Shown here: piece after piece, positions 7,602-14,829 of the stretch
Layout of the letters: the number at the start of each line of letters is the position of its first letter
Position numbering within the stretch: the stretch's first letter is position 1
Assembly: GCA_023431185.1 (NCBI GenBank)
Contig: JAEYXS010000010.1
Span: forward strand, 1-15,471
Source: Verrucomicrobiota bacterium
Lineage (GTDB): Bacteria > Verrucomicrobiota > Verrucomicrobiia > Limisphaerales > JAEYXS01
Direction: 5' to 3'
Length of the DNA stretch: 15,471 nucleotides
Translations under genes and position numbers: made by a program
The notes under the pieces: model-generated
The model's database searches: none
What the model saw: only the letters and a program-made list of their open reading frames with translations
What the model was told of the DNA's origin: nothing

Positions 7602-8396
7602 CTACCACTCCGTGCGTACTTTGCTCTCCGTTAGCATCGTTGATGGCCCCGGTTTGTGCAAGCGGTCCGCCGCATTCTTGCCGGCGCCTGCGGAGATCTG
7701 GAATTCCGGAGCCGAAGCAGCGATAAATTTCCGTAATCGTTCCAGCGCCTCCGGCTCCTGCTCGGGCTGGCACATCACAAAGTAAGCGACATAGGACCAG
7801 CGCTGCAATTTGCCCGTTCGCAACATGTTCCCCGCCAGCATCAGCATCCGTTCCATCTGCCCGGGTGTTTCCTGCCCGTCAGCCACAAACCAATACAGAT
7901 AGAGACCCCGGGCCGGAGTCGTCCGCCCATCGGTCAGCGTGAACTCTTTATCCAGATGCATCCGGTTGTATTCCAGCAGCTTACCGCCAGCAGACTCCAA
8001 CTTGACGCTTTCCACCCCGGTGGCGGGCTGATTGATTTTCCAGCCTTGCCCCGTAAGACAAAACTCGGGCCGATGAATGCTGGTGCGGTCCGTCCCCATC
8101 ATCACCACGCTCACCAAGATCTGAAAACCGTCGGGTGCCTGATATAAACGACGACCATACGTGGTGTCCTTGGGCAGATATCCCAACTCCTCGGGGAGTG
8201 GCTGCTGTTTTTCACTGGAGTACTCCAGCACCCGCTCCGGCAAGACCACTTCCAGCCCGCTGTCCGTATCCGCCTTGGCCACCAGAACACCGGGCGCGCC
8301 CAGTTCCTGCACGGAACGCAGCCGCTGGATCATTCCCCCGGTAAGCAGGATGAGTCCGACGGCCAAGCCGCCCAACAACATGCGCTGACTCTTCAT
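7602..8396 (-). CDS. epsI: EpsI, exosortase-associated protein
   Basis: 264-residue EpsI-family protein. An N-terminal signal anchor (about residues 7-25) precedes a periplasmic domain carrying the family signature H-x-P-E-x-C-x2-G-x-G-W as HRPEFCLTGQGW (H108, E111, C113). Later, GLYLYWFVADG and the MLRTGKLQRW segment also fit the family. EpsI proteins accompany or are fused to exosortases; their precise role is unresolved, although the conserved His/Cys motif suggests an enzymatic or processing function. The ATG at 8396 overlaps the exosortase stop by four bases (ATGA), which argues for translational coupling and against the in-frame upstream start at 8447, whose extra 17 residues would lie inside the exosortase gene. 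The last ~30 residues after the conserved core are polar and poorly conserved-looking. Confidence 0.9.
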   Translation of the reverse strand: MKSQRMLLGGLAVGLILLTGGMIQRLRSVQELGAPGVLVAKADTDSGLEVVLPERVLEYSSEKQQPLPEELGYLPKDTTYGRRLYQAPDGFQILVSVVMMGTDRTSIHRPEFCLTGQGWKINQPATGVESVKLESAGGKLLEYNRMHLDKEFTLTDGRTTPARGLYLYWFVADGQETPGQMERMLMLAGNMLRTGKLQRWSYVAYFVMCQPEQEPEALERLRKFIAASAPEFQISAGAGKNAADRLHKPGPSTMLTESKVRTEW

Positions 8397-9370
8397 CCCT
8401 TGACCTCCTTGATCGGCTCTTTGAATACCAGCCGCTCGATGATCCATGACACTCCAAACAATCCGCCCAACGCCACCGCAAACGTCACAAACCCAAACTT
8501 CTGCTCGATCATCAGGCCGGCGTCCTGACCAAACGCCTTGCCCACCAAAATGATCGTCGTGATGCGCACCACATTACCCGCCACCGCCAGGGGAATCGCC
8601 ATGCCGATGACCACCAGCCGGGGCCACCACTGCTTGAAAACGACAAACGCATAAACCGTCGCCAGTAAGAACATGGCGATCAGACTGCGGATGCCGCTGC
8701 ACGCCGGGGCCACATCATATTGAAAAGTCCGGGCTTCATTGTAAATCCGGGATCCGTCCTGGATGACGTCCACCCCCAAGGCCTGGGTGATACCCACCGA
8801 GATGGTGGTCACCAGCATGCGCAAGGGAAACGTGATCACCCCGCTCAACGAACCGATCGGCACACAGAACGCGAAGAGGAAATAAGGAAAAAAGATGGCC
8901 CGCAGGAAAGCCGGTCCCCAAGCCACCCCCATCAATCCGTAGATACCGAGAAACAACGCCGCCGTCGAAACGCGCGGTTGCTGCACCATGTAACCCGCCA
9001 CATGCAGCAGACAGGCCCCAGCCAGGATGAACAGCCCGGGCCACCACAGACGCTTGGGAGAGGTCAGCAACTCTTCCCGTTTCCACCAGGCCAGACCCAA
9101 AAACAGCAACGGGATATACGGACCATGGTCGTCATCTTGCAAAGGCGAGTCATAAGCCCCAGCCAGCCACTCGAAGAGTGACGGCGTGTTCATATAACCA
9201 AAAGTGGAATTCCCCAGCAGATGGAAAAGAAGCAGCCAAGGGATCAGCAAACCGAAGAACAGGACTTTCTCCGGTATCTGCCGCCAGCACGCCTGCAACT
9301 CCTCCAGAAATGACGGGCCAGCAGCCGGTTTCGGCTGCTCAGGCTCCGTCGCTAGATCAGCCGTGGCCAT
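8393..9370 (-). CDS. Exosortase (EpsH/Xrt family transmembrane transpeptidase)
   Basis: 325-residue, multi-pass inner-membrane cysteine transpeptidase. Exosortases recognise PEP-CTERM-type C-terminal signals and help anchor or hand over proteins to the extracellular matrix. Seen here: an HGPYIPLLFLGLAWWKR segment at 82-98 (family N-terminal motif), about eight hydrophobic helices, the catalytic Cys in PACSGIRS (C224) and the catalytic Arg in GNVVRI (R269). The third expected residue, normally His four positions before a Gly in the last helices, is Glu289 in MIEQKFGFVTF, which is unusual. The gene is four-base overlapped with epsI and follows the GT9 gene after a 102-base gap with no clear Shine-Dalgarno. 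No substrate with a PEP-CTERM tail is encoded in the window. The subtype cannot be assigned by eye. Confidence 0.9.
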   Translation of the reverse strand: MATADLATEPEQPKPAAGPSFLEELQACWRQIPEKVLFFGLLIPWLLLFHLLGNSTFGYMNTPSLFEWLAGAYDSPLQDDDHGPYIPLLFLGLAWWKREELLTSPKRLWWPGLFILAGACLLHVAGYMVQQPRVSTAALFLGIYGLMGVAWGPAFLRAIFFPYFLFAFCVPIGSLSGVITFPLRMLVTTISVGITQALGVDVIQDGSRIYNEARTFQYDVAPACSGIRSLIAMFLLATVYAFVVFKQWWPRLVVIGMAIPLAVAGNVVRITTIILVGKAFGQDAGLMIEQKFGFVTFAVALGGLFGVSWIIERLVFKEPIKEVKG

Positions 9371-9472
9371 ACAGATAGAGTTAAGATGCCTGAATCCTTT
9401 TCATTCCACAAGGCATCCATCATCAGGACAGGCAGCCCCGGCGAAAATGTCACGGGAATGACATATTCCACC
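9371..9472. promoter_or_regulatory. 102-base gap with small inverted repeats upstream of the exosortase
   Basis: This is the longest gap inside the polysaccharide cluster. It has two small dyads. ATGTCA (9447-9452) and TGACAT (9459-9464) are separated by six bases and, read on the minus strand, are followed by TTTT, which could be a weak terminator after the GT9 gene. GATGCCT (9385-9391) and AGGCATC (9411-9417) could fold as a longer imperfect hairpin in the exosortase leader. Either might set a transcriptional break between the glycosyltransferase and exosortase halves of the cluster. No convincing promoter hexamers were found. Confidence 0.3.
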
Positions 9473-10588
9473 TCACCTCCCCGCCAGCTCGCCCTGCAAC
9501 TGCCGCACCGACTTGCTCACCATCTCCACCGTCACGGAATCCCGACAGATGAAGGAAGGCTGCTGGCAACGGCCGAAGCACGGATGAAACTCGCATACCT
9601 GACGCCGCACCGCCCGCTGCTGGCTGCCCCACGGCGCAAACCAGTCCGGGTTGCTGGCGGAAAAGACCGAGACGACCGGTTTGCCCAGTGCCGCCGCCAC
9701 ATGCGACACCCCGGTATCATTGCACAATAATGCATCCGCGTGAGCCATGGCCGCGAACAGGCTGGGCACATCCTTCGCCCGGCAACTGGGGAACGTATGC
9801 TTCAACGGCCCTGACCAGATCACCTCCGGCGAATCCAGCAGAATCACCTTCGCGCCCTTCGCCTGCAGTTCCTCGCGCAAGACCCGTTCGAAATTCTCCA
9901 CCGGCCAGCGATGCGCTTCAAGCCGGGCGCCCGCATGCGCCATCCAGACCACCTGCCCGGCTGATCGCGCATCGTCAATGGCCCGCTGCACCTCTTCGGG
10001 AAACGTGGCGGGTGGCGGCATCAACCAGGGAGCGGCATCGCGCCAAGGCAGCAAAAGCGCTTGGGCGATTTGCTGCCAGCAGGTCACATGATGCTGCTGC
10101 TCGCTGCGTCGCTCCAGCGACATGTTCAACAAAGGCTTGAAGGAAGCAACCGCTCCGACCAACGACAAGACCTTCCCCAAGCGCAATTGCCGCTGCCGCC
10201 AGGGCAGATGGTTTGCGTAATAATTCTGCTTCACCATCGGGAAACCAACTCGCTTCTTGGCTCCGCTCATGGCCATGAGCCAATGCACGCGCGAATCCGC
10301 CCACACAGAGACCGCCACCTGCGGCCGTACCGCCTTGATCGCCATCAGGTATTCCCGCAAGCCGCTCTCCGCCCAACGTTTCCGGTCATACTTCCCCTCC
10401 TCCGCCAGCCAAGGCGGGGTCCACGGAATGATGCGATCACGCGGCAAAACCAGCTCATACACTGGCACGGAACCCGGCGCGCAGGTCACGAAGACATCAT
10501 ACCCTTCCAGTGCCGCGCGGACAAAAGGCAGACTCATGATGGCATCCCCCATCATCCTCTGCTCAAAAATCAGCAACGCTGGCTTCAT
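9473..10588 (-). CDS. Glycosyltransferase family 9 (heptosyltransferase-like)
   Basis: 371-residue GT-B enzyme of the ADP-heptose:LPS heptosyltransferase family; donor and acceptor cannot be told from the sequence. The N-terminal RMMGDAIMSLPF at 11-22 carries Asp13, equivalent to the catalytic Asp of E. coli WaaC. MAHAGARLEAHRWP (216-229) and CNDTGVSHVAAALGKPVV (289-306) are the family's donor-binding motifs. The C-terminus has four cysteines (C332, C337, C341, C348) in a spacing reminiscent of the Cys motif found in some heptosyltransferases. There is no signal peptide; it would act at the cytoplasmic face of the inner membrane. It lies 39 bases after the GT4 gene. In this exosortase-linked cluster it may extend an exopolysaccharide rather than LPS core, which is inference from context. 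Confidence 0.88.
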   Translation of the reverse strand: MKPALLIFEQRMMGDAIMSLPFVRAALEGYDVFVTCAPGSVPVYELVLPRDRIIPWTPPWLAEEGKYDRKRWAESGLREYLMAIKAVRPQVAVSVWADSRVHWLMAMSGAKKRVGFPMVKQNYYANHLPWRQRQLRLGKVLSLVGAVASFKPLLNMSLERRSEQQHHVTCWQQIAQALLLPWRDAAPWLMPPPATFPEEVQRAIDDARSAGQVVWMAHAGARLEAHRWPVENFERVLREELQAKGAKVILLDSPEVIWSGPLKHTFPSCRAKDVPSLFAAMAHADALLCNDTGVSHVAAALGKPVVSVFSASNPDWFAPWGSQQRAVRRQVCEFHPCFGRCQQPSFICRDSVTVEMVSKSVRQLQGELAGR

Positions 10589-10627
10589 GCACTGTTAGAC
10601 TGATTCTGCGGCGTTTTCCTATGGGAA

Positions 10628-11749
10628 TTATCGTGCATCACTCCACTTGCAGAACAACGCCTCATACTCATCCGTGATCTGCTCCCAGGTAAAGCGTTCC
10701 TTGATGCGCTCCGGGGCCGTCCGCCGCAATTCCTGCACTCGCACCGGATCGGCCTCCGTCGCCTTGATCTTCTCCGCCAAGCTGTCCGAATTCTTTTCGT
10801 AAAGCACCCCGTGTTTGCCCGCTGCCAGCACCTCGGAATTGAACGGGGTGTTCAACGCAAAAATCAGATTCCCATAACCCAACGCTTTCAAGAGCGAGGG
10901 GTTGATGCCGCCGAACTGGTGTCCGTGGATGTAGCCGTAGCAATTGCAATGCAGTTCCTGCACATGGCCCGGCTTGCCCACATGCCCGAGGAATTTCACC
11001 CGCCCGTTCGAAAGCCCCTTCAGCTTGTCGAGGAACGCCCGCTCAATCGCATTGCCCTTGTAGTCCGCGCCCCCCGCGATGGCCAGCCACTTGCGCGAAC
11101 CGCTCTTCACGAACGCTTCCACAATCAGATCCGCGTTGTTGTCGGGTATCAAGCGGCTCGCGATGAGGTAATAATTCTGCGGTTCAAGCCCGTATTCCTT
11201 CAGCACTTCCGGTTTCGTCGAAGCCTCAATGTTCGCCCCGTAGGCGATGTAGGTGGAATTAATGCCAAACTCTTGCGCGTAAAGCCGGTGCATCTCATCC
11301 GCGTCCGTCACGATTTCATCGTAAAACCATGTGCCGAGCCGGGCCGAATTCTTGAAAACGAACTTGGCCAGCGAGTTCCACTTGGGCCGCAACCATTCCA
11401 TGCCGTCCACATTCAGGATGCACGCTTTGCCCAGCAATTGCGGGATGAAACCGAACATGCCATTCGCCGCATTCACTACGAACACCATGTCATGATTCCC
11501 CAGACTCGCGTGCAACGTCGCGAAGGCCGTGTGCGAGAGCGTGCTGAGAAACTTGTGCTCGATGCTCGGGAGATAGACCATCTTCATACCGAGATGAGTC
11601 TCCGGCCGCTCCGTGTAAAGCGCGCTGCGGCAATAGATTGTGATCTCATGCCCGCGCTGCGCAAGACGTGGAGCCAACTCCCCGATGAAGGTCTCGTAAC
11701 CGCTGTAACTGGAAGGCAATCCACGGATGCCCAAAATAGCTATTTTCAT
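10628..11749 (-). CDS. DUF1972/GT4 glycosyltransferase (rhamnosyltransferase-like)
   Basis: 373-residue GT-B glycosyltransferase. The N-terminus (KIAILGIRGLPSSYSGYETF, 2-21) is the hallmark of the DUF1972 domain found in WchF/Cps2T-type beta-1,4-rhamnosyltransferases. A GT4-type C-terminal domain follows, with YIASRL-like donor-site start (YYLIASRLIPDNN, 193-205), FLGHVG (253-258) and HGHQFGGINPSLLKALGYGN (275-294). At the usual acidic pair of the GT4 EX7E region this protein has Gln278 and Lys288, so nucleotide-sugar handling may differ. AAGAAGGA lies directly against the ATG, an unusually short spacing. It starts 13 bases after the epimerase stop, within one operon. Sugar specificity is not determinable; rhamnose is only a family precedent. 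Confidence 0.86.
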   Translation of the reverse strand: MKIAILGIRGLPSSYSGYETFIGELAPRLAQRGHEITIYCRSALYTERPETHLGMKMVYLPSIEHKFLSTLSHTAFATLHASLGNHDMVFVVNAANGMFGFIPQLLGKACILNVDGMEWLRPKWNSLAKFVFKNSARLGTWFYDEIVTDADEMHRLYAQEFGINSTYIAYGANIEASTKPEVLKEYGLEPQNYYLIASRLIPDNNADLIVEAFVKSGSRKWLAIAGGADYKGNAIERAFLDKLKGLSNGRVKFLGHVGKPGHVQELHCNCYGYIHGHQFGGINPSLLKALGYGNLIFALNTPFNSEVLAAGKHGVLYEKNSDSLAEKIKATEADPVRVQELRRTAPERIKERFTWEQITDEYEALFCKWSDAR

Positions 11750-11762
11750 TCCTTCTTAAAAA

Positions 11763-12779
11763 TTACTTTTGCTGCGCCAAGGCTTTCCATGATGGCGGCA
11801 GATTCTTCCACACCTCGATGCCTTCAAACGCTTTGCCCGAACGGCTGCCGTGCAGCTTCACCCACGCCGTCATGCGGCGAACACCTTCCGCCAGCGTGAT
11901 GTTCTGGATGATGTCTCCGAAACATTCCTTCGCCTTGTCGTGCGACGAGTACGCATGCACCACTTCGTTACGTGCGGCCAGGTGCTGGATGTTTGGCTGC
12001 ACGCCCATAGCCTTGGCCACTTCTTCCGCGAGTTCTTTCACGGTGTAAGGCGTGTCCGCACCCACATTGAACACCTGGTTCCAGCACTTCTCGCGATTCA
12101 CACTCTCCGCGATGATCGGCGCCACATCCGCGATGTAGCTGAACGCGCGTGTCTGCAAGCCATCGCCGAACACCGTCATCGGCTGGCCCTGCAAAATCTG
12201 ATTCATGAAGATGCCGATGACATTGCGGTAACGATCACCGATGTTCTGTTTCTCCCCGTAAACATTGTGCGGCCGGAACACCACGTAGTTCAACCCGAAC
12301 ATCTCGTGCGCTTCCTTCAGGTCCAGCTCCACCGCGTATTTCGCGATGCCATACGGATCTTCCGGCTGCGGCACGGCGTCCTCCGTCATGGGCACCTGAT
12401 TGCGGCCATACACGGCAATGGATGATGTGAATACAAAGCACTTCACCGTGCCGGTGTTCACCGCAGCATTGATGAGATTCACACTGCCGAGAAGATTGTT
12501 CGTGTAATTGAACCGCTTGATGAAATGGCTCAACCCCTCTGCCGCATACGCCGCGAGATGAAACACGTAATCGAACTTATGCTCCGCGAACAGCTTGTCG
12601 ATGAGCGCGGTATCGTTGATGGAGCCTTCGATGAACGTGGCACCGGCGGGAACATTATCCGTGAAACCACCGCTCAAATCATCCAGCGCGATCACCTCGT
12701 GGCCGCGCCGGAGCAATTCCTCAGCAACGTGCGCCCCGATGAATCCCGCAGCTCCAGTGACTAATGAACGGCTCTTCAT
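11763..12779 (-). CDS. NAD-dependent sugar epimerase/dehydratase (GalE-like)
   Basis: 338-residue extended SDR enzyme that would epimerise or otherwise modify a nucleotide sugar in the cytoplasm. The NAD motif TGAAGFIGAH is at 8-17, the catalytic Ser region FTSSIAVYG at 117-125, and the Tyr-x3-Lys pair (Y143, K147) sits in DPYGIAKYAVE. FRPHNVYGEKQNIGDRYRNVI (168-188) and TRAFSYIADVA (210-220) are the substrate-domain motifs. UDP-glucose 4-epimerase is the nearest general family, but the substrate is not assignable. The start at 12779 is supported by GGGAGA four bases upstream; a TTG-initiated extension to 12839 would run into the upstream terminator. It is the first gene of the polysaccharide cluster. 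A weak promoter may sit in the 60 bases between the mdh terminator and this start (TTGTTA at 12839-12834, TAGACA at 12817-12812, 16-base spacer). Confidence 0.85.
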   Translation of the reverse strand: MKSRSLVTGAAGFIGAHVAEELLRRGHEVIALDDLSGGFTDNVPAGATFIEGSINDTALIDKLFAEHKFDYVFHLAAYAAEGLSHFIKRFNYTNNLLGSVNLINAAVNTGTVKCFVFTSSIAVYGRNQVPMTEDAVPQPEDPYGIAKYAVELDLKEAHEMFGLNYVVFRPHNVYGEKQNIGDRYRNVIGIFMNQILQGQPMTVFGDGLQTRAFSYIADVAPIIAESVNREKCWNQVFNVGADTPYTVKELAEEVAKAMGVQPNIQHLAARNEVVHAYSSHDKAKECFGDIIQNITLAEGVRRMTAWVKLHGSRSGKAFEGIEVWKNLPPSWKALAQQK

Positions 12780-12839
12780 GATTCTCCCAGCGTGGCAAAG
12801 CCCGCATGACCTGTCTAGGGCTTCATTTGATCGTAACAA

Positions 12840-12871
12840 AACGCCCGGAACCGCTGTTGGTTCCGGGCGTT
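12840..12871 (-). terminator. Strong intrinsic terminator after mdh
   Basis: AACGCCCGGAACC and GGTTCCGGGCGTT form perfect 13-base GC-rich arms around a six-base loop. On the minus strand the stem is followed by TTGTTACG, giving a U-rich tail (TTTTGTT counting the stem end). It lies 22 bases past the mdh stop and marks the boundary between mdh and the polysaccharide cluster. Confidence 0.9.
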
Positions 12872-12893
12872 CTCGAAATCCCTGTCTGGCCGC

Positions 12894-13883
12894 TTACTTG
12901 GGCAACAGCTCGGAAACCAATGCCTTCTCTTCCTGAAGCTCCTTCACCGTCGCATCGATCTTCGCGCGGCTGAAGTCATTGACCGGCACGCCTTGCACGA
13001 TCTCCAGCGTCTGGCCGTTGGAACGCACCGGGAAGGAGCTGATGAGGCCCTTCTCCACGCCGTAGCTGCCGTCCGAGCAAAGGCAAACGCTCGCCCAGTC
13101 GCCGGGGGCGGTCGGTGTGATGATGGATTTCACGCTGTCCACCACGGCATTGGCCGCGCTGGCGGCGGAAGAAGCACCGCGCGCCTTGATGATGGCCGCA
13201 CCGCGCTGCTGCACCGTGGCGATGAAATCATTCTGCAACCACGCCGTGTCCGTGATGACCTCGGTCACCGGCTTGCCATCGATCTTGGCATTGTAGAAGT
13301 CCGGGTACTGCGTGGCCGAGTGGTTACCCCAGATGGCCATGTTCGTCACCGCCGTCGTGTCCACGCCCGCCTTCTTGGCGAGCTGGGACTTGGCCCGGTT
13401 CTCGTCCAAACGCGTCATCGCGAAGAAGCGGCTGCTCGGAATGTCCGTCGCGTTGTTCATCGCGATGAGGCAGTTCGTATTGCACGGATTGCCCACCACA
13501 TGGATGCGCACATCGCTCGCTGCATTCTTCTGGATCGCCTGCCCTTGGCCGATGAAGATCTTGCCGTTGATGCCCAGCAGGTCCTTGCGTTCCATCCCCT
13601 GCTTGCGCGGCACGCTGCCCACGAGCAACGCCCAGTTCACACCCTTGAAACCTTCGTCCAGGCTCGCCGTTGGCACAATGCCCTTCAGCAGCGGGAACGC
13701 GCAATCTTCCAGCTCCATCACCACACCGTTCAAGGCGGGCAGGGCCGGCTCGATCTCGATCAGGTGCAGGATCACCGGCTGGTTCGGCCCGAACATGGAG
13801 CCGGAGGCGATGCGGAACAGGAGGGAATAACCAATTTGACCGGCAGCACCGGTCACTGCAACTCGGATAGGCGTAGCGCTCAT
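12894..13883 (-). CDS. mdh: Malate dehydrogenase
   Basis: 329-residue NAD(P)-dependent malate dehydrogenase of the LDH/MDH superfamily (type resembling cytosolic MDH), oxidising malate to oxaloacetate in the TCA cycle. The dinucleotide motif TGAAGQIGYS is at 11-20, with an acidic residue at the end of the second strand (E43/E45 region, LIEIEPALPALNG) favouring NAD. The substrate arginines sit in VPRKQGMERKDLL (R93, R99), GNPCNTN at 131-137 supplies the Asn, TRLDENRAKSQLA (157-169) supplies Asp160 and Arg163, and the catalytic His188 lies in WGNHSATQYPD. Length is normal and no residue is missing. It is a single-gene unit with its own sigma70-like promoter and intrinsic terminator, divergent from phoB. 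Housekeeping in function and unrelated to the neighbouring clusters. Confidence 0.95.
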   Translation of the reverse strand: MSATPIRVAVTGAAGQIGYSLLFRIASGSMFGPNQPVILHLIEIEPALPALNGVVMELEDCAFPLLKGIVPTASLDEGFKGVNWALLVGSVPRKQGMERKDLLGINGKIFIGQGQAIQKNAASDVRIHVVGNPCNTNCLIAMNNATDIPSSRFFAMTRLDENRAKSQLAKKAGVDTTAVTNMAIWGNHSATQYPDFYNAKIDGKPVTEVITDTAWLQNDFIATVQQRGAAIIKARGASSAASAANAVVDSVKSIITPTAPGDWASVCLCSDGSYGVEKGLISSFPVRSNGQTLEIVQGVPVNDFSRAKIDATVKELQEEKALVSELLPK

Positions 13884-13921
13884 ATTTCTTCTAGTTCAAA
13901 CAATGAAATTCGTGGGGGGCG

Positions 13922-13949
13922 AGTATAGAAGTGCCTATTCCTGACGCAA
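13922..13949 (-). promoter_or_regulatory. Sigma70-like promoter of mdh
   Basis: On the minus strand, TTGCGT (13949-13944), a 16-base spacer, then TATACT (13927-13922) gives a -10 matching five of six consensus bases. The expected transcript start near 13915 leaves a leader of about 30 bases with a purine-rich AGAAGAA just before the ATG. Confidence 0.6.
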
Positions 13950-14036
13950 GCGGGAATCAAACCCTCCGTCCTCGTCCTAGAATTTCATCCCCTCATTCCT
14001 TCCTTGGCCATTAGGATTTCGTCATGGCGCCAAACA

Positions 14037-14065
14037 CCGTAACCCCGTTGTAACACGCTTGTAAC
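14037..14065 (+). promoter_or_regulatory. Pho-box-like operator: three direct repeats with 11-bp period
   Basis: CCGTAAC, TTGTAAC and TTGTAAC begin at 14037, 14048 and 14059, each pair separated by four bases (CCCG, ACGC). Seven-base units repeated every 11 bp are the known form of PhoB binding sites (E. coli CTGTCAT units), and the NTGTNAC core agrees. Sitting just upstream of phoB in the same orientation, it predicts autoregulation under phosphate limitation. Confidence 0.75.
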
Positions 14066-14082
14066 CCTGCCGCCATTGCTGC

Positions 14083-14088
14083 TCTAAT
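14083..14088 (+). promoter_or_regulatory. Putative -10 element of phoB
   Basis: TCTAAT matches the TATAAT consensus at five of six positions. It follows the last Pho-box unit by 17 bases, with the Pho box standing in for a -35, as in PhoB-activated promoters. Transcription would start at about 14095, at or next to the annotated ATG. Confidence 0.5.
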
Positions 14089-14094
14089 GCACGC

Positions 14095-14796
14095 ATGGTA
14101 ACCAAGGCTCGAGTGAAACCTAAGATATTGGTTGTCGATGACGAGCCGGATGCTTTGGAGTTGATTGAGTTCAACCTCAAGGCCGCCGGTTATGACGTTG
14201 TCACCGCCGCCGATGGCAACGAAGCGCTGAAGAAAGCCCGCGTCGTTGCGCCTGATTTGATTTTGTTGGACCTGATGCTCCCGGAGATCGATGGCTTGGA
14301 GGTGTGCAAAATCCTCCGTCGCGATGCCAGTACTGCGGCCATTCCCATCATCATGCTCACGGCCAAGGCTGCCGAGATCGACCGTATCCTCGGCCTCGAG
14401 CTGGGCGCGGACGATTACGTCACCAAGCCCTTCAGCCCGCGTGAACTCGGCCTGCGCATAAAGAACCTCCTGCGCCGTACGCAATCGGATGACGCCAAGA
14501 ACGACCTCTTCCACATCGGCGACCTTTTCATCGACGTCCCCCGCCACCTGGCCACTGTCGGTGGCAAGCGCGTGGACCTCACCGCCACCGAATTCAAGCT
14601 CCTCACCGTCCTCGCCGAACGCCGCGGCCGCGTCCAATCCCGCGAGAAACTCCTCGCCGACGTCTGGCAATACGACAACCTCATCGACACCCGCACCGTC
14701 GATACCCACATGCGCCGCCTCCGCGAAAAGCTCGGCAAGGCCGCACGTTATCTCGACACCGTGCGCGGCGTAGGTTACCGCTTTGTGGAAGGCTGA
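14095..14796 (+). CDS. phoB: PhoB-type response regulator, OmpR/PhoB family
   Basis: 233-residue cytoplasmic two-component regulator. The receiver domain (about 9-127) has the acidic pair Asp15/Asp16 (VVDDEP), phospho-acceptor Asp59 (LLDLMLP), Thr89 (MLTAKA) and Lys111 (VTKPFSP). A winged-helix DNA-binding domain follows (about 135-230), with LTATEFKLL, RVQSREKLL, RTVDTHMRRLREKLG and RGVGYRF. It directly precedes a PhoR-type kinase and has a Pho-box-like operator upstream, so phosphate-starvation control is the best reading. The ATG at 14095 has no Shine-Dalgarno and nearly coincides with the predicted transcript start, suggesting leaderless translation. An alternative start is the GTG at 14113, preceded by AAGG at five bases, which would remove six non-conserved residues. 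Confidence 0.92.
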   Translation: MVTKARVKPKILVVDDEPDALELIEFNLKAAGYDVVTAADGNEALKKARVVAPDLILLDLMLPEIDGLEVCKILRRDASTAAIPIIMLTAKAAEIDRILGLELGADDYVTKPFSPRELGLRIKNLLRRTQSDDAKNDLFHIGDLFIDVPRHLATVGGKRVDLTATEFKLLTVLAERRGRVQSREKLLADVWQYDNLIDTRTVDTHMRRLREKLGKAARYLDTVRGVGYRFVEG

Positions 14797-14829
14797 TCCG
14801 GCCCTTAGCCCCGGACCGCCCGTAACCAC

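Noticed and set aside
7594..7773. N-terminal extension of the glycosylphosphotransferase to 7773
   Set aside because: It would overlap epsI by about 170 bases and adds 60 non-hydrophobic residues foreign to the family; the ATG at 7593 has a ribosome-binding site and a normal N-terminus.
5192..12779. Genomic island or mobile origin of the polysaccharide cluster
   Set aside because: No integrase, transposase, tRNA, direct repeats or obvious composition change was seen at its borders.
14011..14829. 272-codon minus-strand ORF covering phoB
   Set aside because: It is antisense to an intact OmpR/PhoB regulator and crosses its promoter; the composition (Val/Asp/Glu/Gly-rich) is the mirror of the real gene.
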